From the NCBI GenBank assembly GCA_020466095.1, contig CM035806.1, positions 61,009,004 to 61,073,003 on the forward strand: a stretch of DNA of 64,000 nucleotides, written 5' to 3'. Below the pieces are notes generated by a model. The model had not been told where the DNA came from, searched no databases, and worked only from the letters and a program-made list of their open reading frames with translations. This DNA is from Chlorops oryzae. Taxonomy: Eukaryota; Arthropoda; Insecta; Diptera; Chloropidae. Below, piece by piece: positions 11,234 to 22,824 of this stretch. The position numbers and the translations under genes were made by a program. Positions within the stretch are counted from its first letter, which is position 1, and the number at the start of each line of letters is the position of its first letter.

Positions 11234-14200
11234 TAATTTTATAAAATATTCTCAAAATATTCAATCGCATACTTTTGGGTGCTCAATAAAATATTTACAT
11301 TTCCAAAAAATCTGACCAGCCGAAAAAAATATCTTCACTGAAGATTATTTTATTTTTATTTCATGCAAAAAAAAAATCCTTTTTTCAATTCGAAAATCTT
11401 GTTCGAAGATAAAAAAACATTTTTGTTTTTCGCTCATCTATTCCTAGGATATTTTTTTTGAGTTTTTTCTATCACAAATATTGTTATATCGTCATGAAAT
11501 CAACCGAACTCTATACGTCTTACTTTTTTGTGTGTTTCAGAAAACAGCAAAGAAAATTATTGAATCGATTCAATGCCACTTGTATGAAGCATTTTTCAAT
11601 TTCAAGGGACTTTCTGAATTTTATTGAGAAACTGAAAAGCTGCGCTTGAATAATTTGGCGGAAAAAATTCTTTGTTTTGAAGAATAATCTTCACTTCTGG
11701 CTATAGTGCGGTGTTTTTTCAATCCCGCAAATCCCACGGACCCCGCGTAAATAGTCCCGCATGAATTATATCGTAAAAATATTGCGTGATTGAGCTCCCT
11801 AGTCTTGACATATGTATGGTTCCCCGTGCCTTTCTTCTTAAAAAATCGTAAAATCTTATTTTACTAGTGGAATTATCTTTTTCTTTTTGGTCGAACAAAA
11901 CGATCCGCCTTGTTGTTTACAAGTATGTATAAGTACAAAAAATGTCACTTTGAAATGCAAATCACAACAGAAAAAATTATTTAAAAAAAAAAAAAAAACC
12001 AAAAAAGAAATCAAATTACTACCAGGAAAATTAAATTTAGACTCACAAAATCGAATCAGCAGACGTTCGCAGCGCGGATCTTCATACCGTCTCAAGCGTT
12101 TTATATTGACTTAACTCAAGCATTTGCCTCATTTACACCCCCGTCGAGATGATTTCATGCGATGCTTTTTTTCTTTTTTTTTTTGCATTTAAAGGACTTT
12201 ATTTTTTATTTATACGAGCTGAGCGCATTGTTTTCCTAATCGTCCGGTTTTCTTCCCGTAGATACACTTCAATTTCTACTTTGACTGCTATTGCTGCCGC
12301 CTCGTGTGTTGCCTCGACTGCTGCCTCTGCCTCTGGATGTGGTGGTTGATGCCACAGCTATTCGAATAGTTCGATGGCTTAGGCGGTCTTTAAGTAATTC
12401 AAGTGTCAAATCCTTATTTGCCTTTTGCCGAATCCGCAATAAAAATTTATATACGAACATGTTGTGAGTGTACGGTTTATATGCAATAAATTCGCTGACA
12501 ATAGAAGGATTACCGCCAAAAGAATACTACAGGCAGGATATGGATATAGATATGGGTATGGACATGGGCATGAATATGGGTAAGAGTAGCTTCAATGAAT
12601 GCTCAGCGGGAGTCTTCTTCAATTGTTATAGCTGAGCCCATAATATAAGTATAAAACAGCACATACATAGCCATGCAAGCATATACGTTTGTGGCTCTGT
12701 GTGTGCATGTGTATTCGTGGTCTATTTGATGTTGTGGAAAATTAAAGTCCGGATTGGCAACGATAAGTTGCCGTTTGATTTGAAGCCCTCAAGATGACAG
12801 TACACTGTCTTGGGTTAATTCATTATTGCTACCATCAGTAGCATTCTTTTCTGGAAGCAAGATTTAAACTTAACAAGAATATTAATTTCCGCAAAAGGAT
12901 TTTATGAAATGGAATTTCATTGCATAATTTACTCGATTATGAGTCAATTTCCGAAATTCCTCTTGTAACAGAGAAACATTTTTTTAATGTCATTAAAAGA
13001 ATAATATGTTAGACATCTTTATTGGTGAAGCAAAATAAATTTTCAAAGTTGACCCTAAGTAAGGCTCATTGCCTTCAATCTGGTTTAAACTCTTTGAAGG
13101 CTCAAACTTTCAAATGATAGTCTTCAGGATAGTTTAGACCAAGTTTATTAACATGGAAAGTTTTGAAAAATCTTCATAAACATATTGACTAATAACTAAA
13201 ATGAACACTTATTTCACTTGTTAGAATTCATGCGATGCTTTTCTACCTTTGAATAAAACATGCTCATTTAGAGCTACGCTGTTTCAAGTATTTTAAGAGA
13301 ACATTCTGCACTTTGGAAAAGGACATTTAGAGCCCGTTCCGGACTTGCTTTCTGGAGTCGGTGGTATGATTCCACAGCATTAATACTTCGATGTTTAGGT
13401 TACGCACTAATGGTTTCAACTTCAAAAATTATTACTGTCCTTTGACATATGAGGCCCAACAAACAGTTCTATATAGATACCAGCTGTGAGCGATCGATTT
13501 TTATGTTTAAATACGAGCAAAATTGAAGATTCGCAAGAATCGCTTAGGCGGTTGGCCAATAACCATGCGTTGCACAGGTTTGTGGTTTATGAATGTGGGG
13601 AAGTTCCGTTCATTTTAGCTCCCAAGCACTTAGTTATTTAAAACTCACTTTTTGTTTGTATATTCCGCTTTTTTCCGATTTGCAAAACTAGCGTCAATGA
13701 TGTTGCTTTGATCTTACATATGTTTATTAATTGTTCATATTGTTAATAAGAAATGTGACAAATAACAACAATCATAGAATATTCAATTTGCAAATAAGAT
13801 CAAGTGCAAAATGGAACTTGCATAATTTTGATTCTGGTTCAATTTGTTTCTGGCTCTTGATGATACTGAAAACCCATTTTTTTTTTTAATTTAAATTTGA
13901 TTTTAGTGGTAAGACATATTTGTAAATTTTCGCTCAATTTCTTAGATTTTTACTCATTTGAACTAAACCAAACTAGATAGTTGTAAATTCTTAACGAAAT
14001 TTTAAATCACATATCCTATATATAAAGATTTTTCATCTATAGAATCGGCTCGCACGCACATTGGGAAAAAGTCATCGATTTTCTGGCATGTCGAATATTT
14101 ATAAAATTTAAAAATAAAAGGTGGACAACAATATTTTCATAATTTAAACTCCGACTATAGTAACAACTAGTGGTTTTTATTTCCAATTAGCATTACGTGG

Positions 14201-14746
14201 TATTTATCATATGAAGTCCAAGTAAAGTTCTATAAATTATTGCTGTCGAAAGCATGAGTTTTTGTTCCATTCAAATACAGCATAAAAAGTAAAGACGTTG
14301 AACAAAAAGACTAGGCATGGAAATACAAGTTATGGTATAGTATTTTTGACGTGCATATAAATATGCTAAGAAAAAGTTTTATTTTTGTTAGACAAAAAAT
14401 AGGGCTTTTCCGATAGAAGTTAAGAACATGGGGTGGTAAATAAAATTTTCAGGTTTGAAAAGAAATTTCCAAGAGATATCAAAAAAGAATAGGTACAGTT
14501 GATTAAGCAGGAAGTCTAATAAAGAAATTTAAAATGATTTGCGGAAGTTTGCGAAGTTATTTTTGTCATAAAGTTTATATTAGCAAACCTCAATTGGTTT
14601 TTTTCAATTTATTTGTGGCAAACTTATAATTTTTCCTATTTAAGACAGCTAGACCCAACTGAAATTTCACTATCGAATTAATTTGATTACCTATGTTAAT
14701 TTCTCAAGAATGGCTTGACGCATGAAGTCAGTTTTTTCTGGTACCT
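11234..14746. other. intergenic, no gene seen
   Basis: No supported coding region. Two weakly similar stretches occur (12340-12400 and 13345-13440, both with GGTGGT, TGATxCCACAGC and TTCGATG landmarks), suggesting an old duplicated repeat. The region 12280-12350 encodes a low-complexity Ala-rich frame that I do not accept as a gene. Confidence 0.4.
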
Positions 14747-15413
14747 TCCAAGTAGTAGGGTCATGTTTCATAGATAACAAATTGCAGTAAAATCTTGAAT
14801 TTTTAATCCATTATGCATGACCATTATGATATATGAGCTGACTGAAGGTCCAATGTTTTTATTAAATTTTAAAAAAGGCGTGCAAGAGCTGTGTGTCAAC
14901 AAATAAGCACTAACACACCAAATTGCTAAAAGAATTAACAGCGTATGGTTACGTGCTCAAGCTTTGGTAAAATTATTTTTGGGCGTGTCTATGGTCACTT
15001 ATTACAAAAAATTATTTTAGTAATAATACAAATTCATTTCCATGAATTAAATCATGAAAACAAAAATGTTTAAGTTTGAAATAGCTGTTTATTCCTCATT
15101 ATGTTAATTCAAAACTATCGATAGAGCGAAAAACTATTTTTATAGAATATAAGTGGAGTCATAGTATCGTCACTTGGCCACCAAAAAATCATTGGGGCCA
15201 TTAGAGCATAAACTCATAACCGATCTGTTAATTCATTTTAGCAATTGTGGTATGATTTTTCCAACAAGCTAACTGAGCCACGCCTTTTTTAAATTTTAGA
15301 ATGGTTGATGACATTTGGGGTCCTCCAAGTTCGTCTATATCAATTTCATGTAAATATCTCAAAATTTTAGATTTTACTGCAATTTGTTATTAGGAACTAT
15401 GACCCTAGTATGG
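14747..15413. mobile_element. foldback MITE with ~200-bp degenerate arms
   Basis: The left arm contains TAGGGTCATG, then ATAACAAATTGCAGTAAAAT; the right arm carries the inverted ATTTTACTGCAATTTGTTAT and CTATGACCCTA. Further inward, TTGCTAAAAGAATTAACAG (left) pairs with TGTTAATTCATTTTAGCAA (right). The arms differ at many positions, so this is an old copy. No coding capacity. Confidence 0.6.
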
Positions 15414-16017
15414 GGTCCCGATTTATAAATTATCCATCAGCCCATTGCTAGAATATTAACAAGAGGTTTTATCACTAACTGTCCATATGTGAATAATTTC
15501 ATGATTTCTAGCTGCTTAAATAAAAAAGTTATAAGTTTATGCCACAAAAAATGGAAAAAACCCCAATGTGCAGCGGTTTGAATGCATGTTCGACGATTTT
15601 TGCCTGAAGCATTTTGAATTTGAGTAGAGTCGGAAAACTCCTTATAACTTCTACAATTTTCTACCAATTTCAGCATACCATAACATTTAGAAACGAAAAA
15701 TACGTAGTTATTGTTTTAAAGCAAAAAAAAACAAAAAAAAAATTATTTTCAGAATTACCGAATAAATATATCAAAATGAATTCAAAAAATCCACATTTCT
15801 CAAATTTGATTGGCTATAGATCTTGAAGTAAAACTTAAATTGAAACACATGATACATCATTGTAAAGGTGCATTTTTCCTCTTTTAAGCAAGCTTCATAA
15901 AATGCAAAACACATACACAATTCCTGAGCAAAATCTAGAAATTGGCGCGAAAATTTCAAAAATCGTCCTCCTGACCACAAAATCAAACTAAAAAAAAAAA
16001 AATTCTTTTCTTTCATA
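15414..16017. other. intergenic, no gene seen
   Basis: AT-rich sequence with no recognisable gene or repeat ends. The open frames overlap on both strands and carry no known motif. Confidence 0.35.
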
Positions 16018-16242
16018 ACTAAGGTATAAGTACCAGGGTCCGAGGTTCGATTCCCGGCACAGGCGAAACGGAGTGTAATGTTCCAAGCCTAGCACTGGTT
16101 TTTCAAAAATCGCATGTTAGGGGCACACTACATAAAAAGACATACACACGCACAAACACAAGAAAAAACTTATTGTGGTATCACAATGGGCCGATAAACG
16201 GCCTAAGTGGCATCCACTTCAACCAACCAACCAACCAACCAA
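16018..16242 (+). mobile_element. tRNA-derived SINE, copy 1
   Basis: A tRNA-like head with a B-box (GAGGTTCGATTCCCGG at 16041-16056) is followed by an unrelated body and then a tail containing TATCACAATGGGCC, CCTAAGTGGCATCCAC and a (CAAC)n run at 16218-16242. The same tail landmarks occur in inverted orientation at 37866-38066. The head-body-simple-tail layout is diagnostic of Pol III SINEs. The A-box is weak. Confidence 0.7.
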
Positions 16243-17099
16243 GGTATAAGTAGTCGGAATCTGATATACAGAAGTCAAAAACAAAAATCGTGTTTACTTG
16301 TGTAATTTGTCTTCTCGTTACGGTTCCTTTGACCAAGTTTCCTAAGCTTGTGTGTTATAGGTGCGGGTTTTTTGGTCGGCAAATTTGAGGCAATTCAAAA
16401 TCTCGACCTCCTTTTTCCTCCTACGCGTAGCGACAAAGTAGCTTTGTAGTCTTCCTCAGGGAGTCTATTTTTTATTGACAATTTTTTTTCACATTTTTTA
16501 AAAAGATTTACGATTAAAATTTACAATTATTTATGTATATATTTACCTTACATCATTATTTAAGATAAAACTTTTCATTAGTAGGAGTAGTCCACTTTTT
16601 TAAATTAACAAAAACCTATTCTGAACAAACAAAAATTGTGTTCCTTTTTAAATTAATTTAAATTTAATATCGCATAGACAAAAAATCGAAATCATAGGTA
16701 TTTTTTGATAAAAAAAATATATGTGGGCGACTTGTAGGGGTTTTCCCCGTTTTAAAGTGAATTTTCCCCGTCGTCCCTTTCAGGTCGAAAAATCCCGCAA
16801 AACGGGGAAAATCCCGCCATCTGGAATCGCTGGATCACGCACACATATCTGCAGGTAATTTCCCTGCAGGAAACCTATCGGCACATGACCCAATGTCTAC
16901 AATGAGTCAATAGGTATAGTTCATTTCTGTCGACCATGTCAATAGCATTGATGGAATAGCTCCTTTTATTTATAGTAGGTAACTATCATGAGGAATTATT
17001 GGTAATAGAAATCTATATATATTTTATTCCGAGAGAGTTTCTGAGTGTCCCCCTACAGATTTGTATGTAATGGTGCTAAGTATGGTCTGAGTGTTTTAT
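16243..17099. other. intergenic with a MITE end
   Basis: Around 16855-16980 the motifs CCCTGCAGGAAAC, ACATGACCCAATGTCTAC and GACCATGTCAATAGCAT match one half of the CCCTGCAGG family seen at 26879-27360 and 22500-22620, so a truncated copy lies here. The rest shows no feature. Confidence 0.45.
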
Positions 17100-17831
17100 C
17101 TCTTTGTATGGAAAAAATATCTCATTACACTCATTCTGTCAGTAGCAAGGACATGCTTCGCACCGTTCAGCGGACAGCACCAAATAATCGAGAGTTGTAA
17201 GTATAACGCGTGAATGCCGTTGACGGCAATTCGATTATGTAAAACTAAACTATGTTCCTATTATCTGTCATCTTAGTGTTTTACAAAATACTTAAAAACA
17301 AAATTCCTTTCTCCTGTTGCGATTTAGATTCTAGTATGGAGTACAACCCAAACACGGACGATTCAGACTCCAGTACGGAGCACAACCTAGACCCGGATGA
17401 GATCATACATAACACGCCACAAATCCTTGTGGCACCATGTAATGACTGTGCAATGTTATTCCTAATCAACGCGGAATATGTAACTTATGAGTTGCACAGC
17501 CCTCATTCGTCACTTTCCCACCATCACACAGCCACAGGTCATACTGTTGGGAATCGTATCGTAGATCTAACAATTGGGCATATCCCAGCGCATCTCCAGA
17601 TGCATTTATATGCATTAGTAAACATACTTTTTGGAAATCACGTGGTTCTGCCATACTATGCTGGCGAAATACCACCGCCAATATACGCTTTTCTGGTGTT
17701 CTTAGAGTGTGAGTATTGGATAATGTCTTATTGCATCCATTGTTTACAATTCCAATTGTTGTTGTTGTTAATAACCTATATGTTTTTGTATTCCAGCTTG
17801 TCTTGGGATGTATAATAATAACAATTCATAG
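17100..17831 (+). CDS. putative small spliced gene, unknown protein
   Basis: I do not recognise the protein. The frame from the ATG at 17336 stays open to 17708, where a consensus donor GTGAGT follows (17709). An 88-bp intron would end at TTGTATTCCAG (17796), with TTAATAAC as a possible branch site. Splicing continues the frame and stops at 17829-17831, giving 135 residues. A second donor GTAAGT (17197) and an acceptor GATTTAG (17327) would place the ATG 8 bp into exon 2 and make 17100-17196 a 5' leader exon. The N-terminus is acidic (DDSDSSTEHNLDPDE); the middle carries HLQMHLYALVN; the end is Asn-rich. There is no signal peptide or known domain that I can see. It could equally be a decayed transposon frame. 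An unspliced alternative starts at 17252 and stops at 17815. Confidence 0.35.
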
Positions 17832-18413
17832 GCTATAATTGGCTCCGTCTAATACATGTATCTGCCATTCTTGGATGCGTCTCGGCCGATTTTCATCCGA
17901 TGCTCCTAAGTGTAATTAATGTGCATCTGATGCATAAGTGTAAATAATGTATAAATATAGTATGTCGTTTTATTTTATTATTTTATATTTAAGCTTGAGT
18001 TTGCTTTTCTATTTTTGTTCTATTTTATTCCATTTTCCTTATTATCTATCTATCTAAGTATCATCCACATAGGCGTATACTTTTATATAGTACAATGCAA
18101 AATTGGAAAACATTCAATGAGAAAATAAACAAATCTAACCAAACAACTAAAATAGAATAAACATCTCTTTCAAATTATAAAGGAGTAGGAAGGCTCCAGC
18201 TGCCGCTATGTAGGGTAAAATGGTCAAATCGTTTGATTTGACCTAGATTCCAGGTGGCATGTTTAAAATCGTAAGTGGTTATGGTAAGTAAGTGGTTATG
18301 GTAAGTAAATAAGTATGTATAGGTTTATATTATTACAAAAGTTTTATTTCCGATCTTCCTTAAGAGCCCCTTCCATTCTGTTCTTAATGAATAGTAGCAA
18401 TATTCTGTTCACG

Positions 18414-18448
<35 letters not shown>
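17832..18448. other. intergenic; ends in a 31-bp poly-T run
   Basis: This contains possible downstream processing signals for the gene to the left (AATAAA-like strings near 18122), but no gene of its own. A T run of about 31 bp (18418-18448) abuts the start of the duplicated unit. Confidence 0.4.
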
Positions 18449-18450
<2 letters not shown>

Positions 18451-20221
18451 GCAACTTTCAATTTTGACGTGGTAATCCATGCAAATCGAGATCACCAAAA
18501 TTCAAAACAGATTCATCTGTGATCTGGATATGCATAGACTACCAATATTCCAGGTAATCAAACTACGACTTAGAAACTAAGCATCACATATGGATGCATA
18601 AAATGAATACATAAAAGTATAACATATGTATATATGGAGGTAAGTATGCTCCATTTGCACCATACATATTACAATAGATCCTGAAAAATGAGAAACAGTA
18701 AGTAGATAAAGGTAAGAAAGAGTAGGAGAAACAGTAAGTAGGTAAAGGTAAGAAAGAGTAGGAGAAACAGTAAGTAGGTAAAGGTAAGAAAGAGTAGGAG
18801 AAAATGAAAAATAAAGGTAAGTAAAGGTATAAAATAGAATGAAGAGGTAAGTTGAAAATAGAGGTAAGTTGAAAATAGAGGTAAGTTGAAAATAGAGGTA
18901 AGTTGGAAATAGAGGTAAATTAAGAATAAAGGTAAGTATAAATAATGCAAAACCCTAAGGTCAAGGTCTCAAGCCTTACGGTGAGCACCTTGTCCAGCAA
19001 ACGCACATAACACCCAAACAGCACATCACCAAAATAATCACACAACCTATGTTGTTCGTATGAACAATGTGTGCAGTTCAAGAAAACTGCGAATCTACCT
19101 ATAACTGATTGTTAGTCAGTTCTAACTTTTGCCTTCCAAGACGCGTTTCGGCCCGTGGCAATGGGCCTCTTCAGTTGGAAATTTGGAAAAAATTATTAAA
19201 AAAAGAATCCAAAAACACACAAATACATTACCACGTCGGTAATGCCGTACCATATAGGACTATAGGTCTAACTCTTCTTCTTCCTAATCCCTGCAATGTG
19301 TTAGAGCTACGCTGCTTCAACATATGCATATAGCATGAGGAAAAGAGAAGCACGCTATGGCAGCGAAGGCTTTAGCTCTGCTGTGGTGAAATGCATTGCC
19401 ACTTTTAATTTTAATTTTGGGAGATTTTCGAGTACATTACATATAAAATATCTACCAAACTCATAAAATGCCATGAAAAGCTTGAAAAACATAAAAATAA
19501 TCAAGGAAACTCAATATTAAGGAGAAATAGAAATGGTTTTTTTTGTCCTACCCTGTCCACATAACTTTTTGATCAAGCTTTTTCAGCAAAAATACTAAAT
19601 TCTATATACAATCAAATTCGTAGTAGTAGTCAAATATGTATGTCAATTTATTACAAATGAAAACATTCGTGCACATTAAGCAAAAGTATATCGTAATATA
19701 TTTATTAAAGCTTCAATTATAACTTTAAAGCTATATAAAAACCCGAGCCGACGCCGTGATTCTTTGATAATTTTCTTGCAAGTGGCATCATTGTGCCACT
19801 TTGTGTCCACCCGTATTGTTGTTGGTAGCTTTCTGGTGAATTTCTCGAATTTGTTGAATTTCCTATTCCTGCCTAAGGTTTTTGTTGGTAGCTTTTTGGT
19901 GAATATCCCCAATTTGTTGAATTTCCTATGCCTGCGTAATGGTGTATATCCCCATCGCGGCAGAGGCTTTTCGACGTCGACAGTTAGACCTACAGTCCTA
20001 CATGTGCCGTACATCCGTCATCATTTATTTTCATTCATATCAAACAACCATCACCAATTTCCATTCACAGACATTCACCACCCATTCAGGAACATTCACA
20101 AACATTCACCTCCATTCACCAACTCGCATACTTTTGCACATGATAGTATTTCCATACTACACTGCCAAGCATTCTGCATAAATTATCAACTTTTATGCAA
20201 CCAAAAATATAAATTTAAAAT
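18449..20221. repeat. 1-kb direct duplication, copy A (carries an insertion)
   Basis: 18449-19250 plus 20013-20221 matches 20972-21980 almost base for base over about 1 kb. Inside is a tandem array (18690-18800) of GTAAGTAGGTAAAGGTAAG units followed by GAGGTAAGTTGAAAATA units (18845-18930), and a GGCCCGTGGCAATGGGCC hairpin at 19150-19167. The 762-bp discontinuity is explained by the 754-bp element at 19251-20004 plus its 8-bp target duplication. Confidence 0.85.
19251..20004. mobile_element. 754-bp element with 8-bp TSD TGCCGTAC
   Basis: The left terminus CATATAGGACTATAGGTCTA and the inverted right terminus CATGTAGGACTGTAGGTCTA form about 23 bp of inverted repeat. The octamer TGCCGTAC is present directly on both sides (19243-19250, 20005-20012) and only once at the matching point of copy B (21767-21774). 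The 8-bp duplication fits hAT or P superfamilies. Two imperfect 65-bp tandem units lie at about 19816-19945 (TTGTTGGTAGCTTTCTGG type). The 112-codon antisense frame across it is not recognisable. Confidence 0.9.
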
Positions 20222-20971
20222 TCCCTTATATATAATCCTAATGTTAATGTAAATGAGAATTATATGCTAAATTTACAAAATCAGTTAAAAGTAAGGTAAG
20301 TAATGTGAATTATTTATTTTTACAACCATTACTTTTACACCCATTACTTTTAATTTTTAATTTCAATTTAATTTTATTTTAATTTTGATTTTAATTTTAA
20401 TTTAATTATAATTTTAATTTTAATTTATTTTTAATTTTAATTTTAATTTTAATTTAAATTTTAATTATATTATTGACAATTAATGGGCAGGAGGTTTGAG
20501 TTTAAACAATTTTGAGAAACCTATATTACAATTTTGAGGCGTAAATGTATGCAATTTGGAAGAGTCTCCAAGAAATCCCTCCCGAAAACCATCTATAACT
20601 TAATGGATTTCCGCAAGACATTATCCTAGAGCTAACTCCCAAACAACAACATTGTTATTGAGACAAATGTGTATCTTTCTGGAAAAACACCCATTTGGAG
20701 ATCACTTCGGAAACCCGATTTGGATTAAACGGAGAAATCATCCAGGAGTCACTTCTCCAGAAAGACACCATTATGGGGTTTTGGGTGGGTTATCTAATTG
20801 GACCTTATGACTCCATCTCACGTACCGTTTTTGGTATTCTGATTCTAGAATCAAGTATGAGACCGCCATTGCATCTTTTTTGATGTTCATTGTAGGGGAT
20901 TCTCCTGACCCTTAAGATTAAAATGAATTTTAAAGACTTTGGTGAAACCAAAAATCTTTGCCCTATATAAT
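20222..20971. other. spacer between duplicated units; (TTTTAAT)n tract
   Basis: A (TTTTAAT)n low-complexity tract occupies 20338-20475. The remaining sequence to 20971 carries CATCTGGAGAxxTGG-like weak motifs but no gene or element ends that I can support. Confidence 0.45.
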
Positions 20972-21980
20972 AGTCAACTTTCAATTTTGACGTGGCAATC
21001 CATGCAAATCGAGATCACCAAAATTCAAAACAGATTCATCTGTGATCTGGATATGCATAGACTACCAATATTCCAGGTAATCAAACTACGACTTAGAAAC
21101 TAAGCATCACATATGGATGCATAAAATGAATACATAAAAGTATAACATATGTATATATGGAGGTAAGTATGCTCCATTTGCACCATACATATTACAATAG
21201 ATCCTGAAAAATGAGAAACAGTAAGTAGGTAAAGGTAAGAAAGAGTAGGAGAAACAGTAAGTAGGTAAAGGTAAGAAAGAGTAGGAGAAACAGTAAGTAG
21301 GTAAAGGTAAGAAAGAGTAGGAGAAAATGAAAAATAAAGGTAAGTAAAGGTATAAAATAGAATGAAGAGGTAAGTTGAAAATAGAGGTAAGTTGAAAATA
21401 GAGGTAAGTTGAAAATAGAGGTAAGTTGGAAATAGAGGTAAATTAAGAATAAAGGTAAGTATAAATAATATAAAACCCTAAGGTCAAGGTCTCAAGCCTT
21501 ACGGTGAGCACCTTGTCCAGCAAACGCACATAACACCCAAACAGCACATCACCAAAATAATCATACAACCTATGTTGTTCGTATGAACAAATGTGTGCAG
21601 TTCCAGAAAACTGCGAATCTACCTATAACTGATTGTTAGTCAGTTCTAACTTTTGCCTTCCAAGACGCGTTTCGGCCCGTGGCAATGGGCCTCTTCAGTT
21701 GGAAATTTGGAAAAAATTATTAAAAAAAGAATCCAAAAACACACAAATACATTACCACGTCGGTAATGCCGTACATCCGTCATCATTTATTTTCATTCAT
21801 ATCAAACAATCACCAATTTCCATTCACAGACATTCACCACCCATTCAGGAACATTCACAAACATTCACCTCCATTCACCAACTCGCATACTTTTGCACAT
21901 GATAGTATTTCCATACTACACTGCCAAGCATTCTGCATAAATTATCAACTTTTATGCAACCAAAAATTATAAATTTAAAA
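20972..21980. repeat. 1-kb direct duplication, copy B (empty site)
   Basis: This is nearly identical to 18449-19250 joined directly to 20013-20221. It holds the same GTAAG-rich tandem array (21220-21460) and GGCCC hairpin. At 21767-21774 the single TGCCGTAC octamer marks the uninserted target of the element found in copy A. Confidence 0.9.
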
Positions 21981-22032
21981 TTTCAGCTAGATTTCATTCA
22001 TTTAACATATTTGCTGAACATATCTCAGAGGC

Positions 22033-22104
22033 CTCAATAGCATAGAGCGTGCGTTCTCGCCCAGCGGTCTGAAGGTTCCCGGTTCAAACCACAGCGAAGG
22101 CGGA
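22033..22104 (+). repeat. degenerate tRNA-like module
   Basis: An A-box-like ATAGCATAGAGCGTGCG, a central TCGCCCAGCGGTCTGAAG arm and a B-box CCCGGTTCAAACCAC occur at tRNA spacing. The stems are imperfect, so no functional tRNA is claimed. Confidence 0.5.
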
Positions 22105-22324
22105 TGAAAATGTGAAAAAGTGATGTATAAAAATAATTTAATCTATTCTTACGGCTTAAGGTCAATACATTTCTGTTATGAAAACTAATTCAAAATAATT
22201 TAAAATAAAACAATGCAGGGATGAAAATTATGCGCAAAAAAGTCTTTCGAAAAATCATTTCTTGGATTAAAAAAATTAAAAAAAAAAATTAAATAAATAA
22301 ACAAAAAAAAAAAAAAAAATTCCA

Positions 22325-22402
22325 GTGCTTGCGCGGGATTTGAACCCGCGATCTTCAGAGCTCAAGACAAGCACTCAACGCACTGAGCCATCATAGGCAC
22401 AC
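22325..22402 (-). repeat. tRNA-like module with perfect T-arm
   Basis: On the - strand: TGGCTCAGTGCGTTGAGTGC (A-box), TCTTGAGCTCTGAAGA (anticodon arm), then CGCGGGTTCAAATCCCGCG, a T-arm with a perfect 6-bp stem. It is the best preserved module in the window, but the acceptor ends GTGCCTA and CAAGCAC do not pair as in a functional tRNA. It faces the module at 22033. Confidence 0.65.
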
Positions 22403-22824
22403 GAATGGCTCTTGCTATTGACGTACTAAAATAAATGCCTTCATAATGGTTCCCTCGTCAATAGCATGTCTATTGTTTGTCTCCACTATTGGTGGTTTTG
22501 CAATGACAAGCAATGTTAATTGTCTATAGCGGCTTGCATTGCGAAGGGCGTAATTGGTCAGTAGTACTGTTGACGCGAACAGTAGAACGAGAGTATAGAT
22601 TCACTACTGTCATTTCCTGCAGGGTTGTTAGGTGGAGGGTTATTTCTACATGTGCGATAAAGGGGATCTTGGAAATGTGACTTGCTTAACTCATTTCCGT
22701 ACACGCAGAGAAAAAATATCACATACCCAATTATATTTTGCAGGCATTACATATGTAATTGGGTATGATGTAATTATATTTTCACAATTACGTCCAATAA
22801 TATTTTTCATTACCTCCAATTATA

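Larger units (their letters stand above)
21981..22625. mobile_element. CCCTGCAGG-family MITE, 5'-truncated, with two tRNA-like modules
   Basis: The right end TTTCCTGCAGGG (about 22610-22622) and the preceding TCAGTAGTACTGTTGACGCG match the right end of 26879-27360. The matching left end is absent, so this copy is truncated or rearranged. It contains a + tRNA-like module (22033-22104) and a - one (22325-22402). Confidence 0.55.

Noticed and set aside
18690..18930. Regular GTAAG repeats as a possible CRISPR-like array
   Set aside because: There are no unique spacers of constant length, the genome is eukaryotic and the unit is a simple tandem array present in two copies.
18669..18950. Leu/Phe-rich - strand frame resembling a membrane protein
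   Set aside because: It is a translation of the GTAAG-type tandem array.
19676..20014. 112-codon - strand frame as a transposase
   Set aside because: It spans a 65-bp tandem repeat and carries no transposase motif.
22325..22402. Functional tRNA gene on the - strand
   Set aside because: The T-arm is perfect but the acceptor ends do not pair and no Pol III terminator context of a real tRNA gene is clear.
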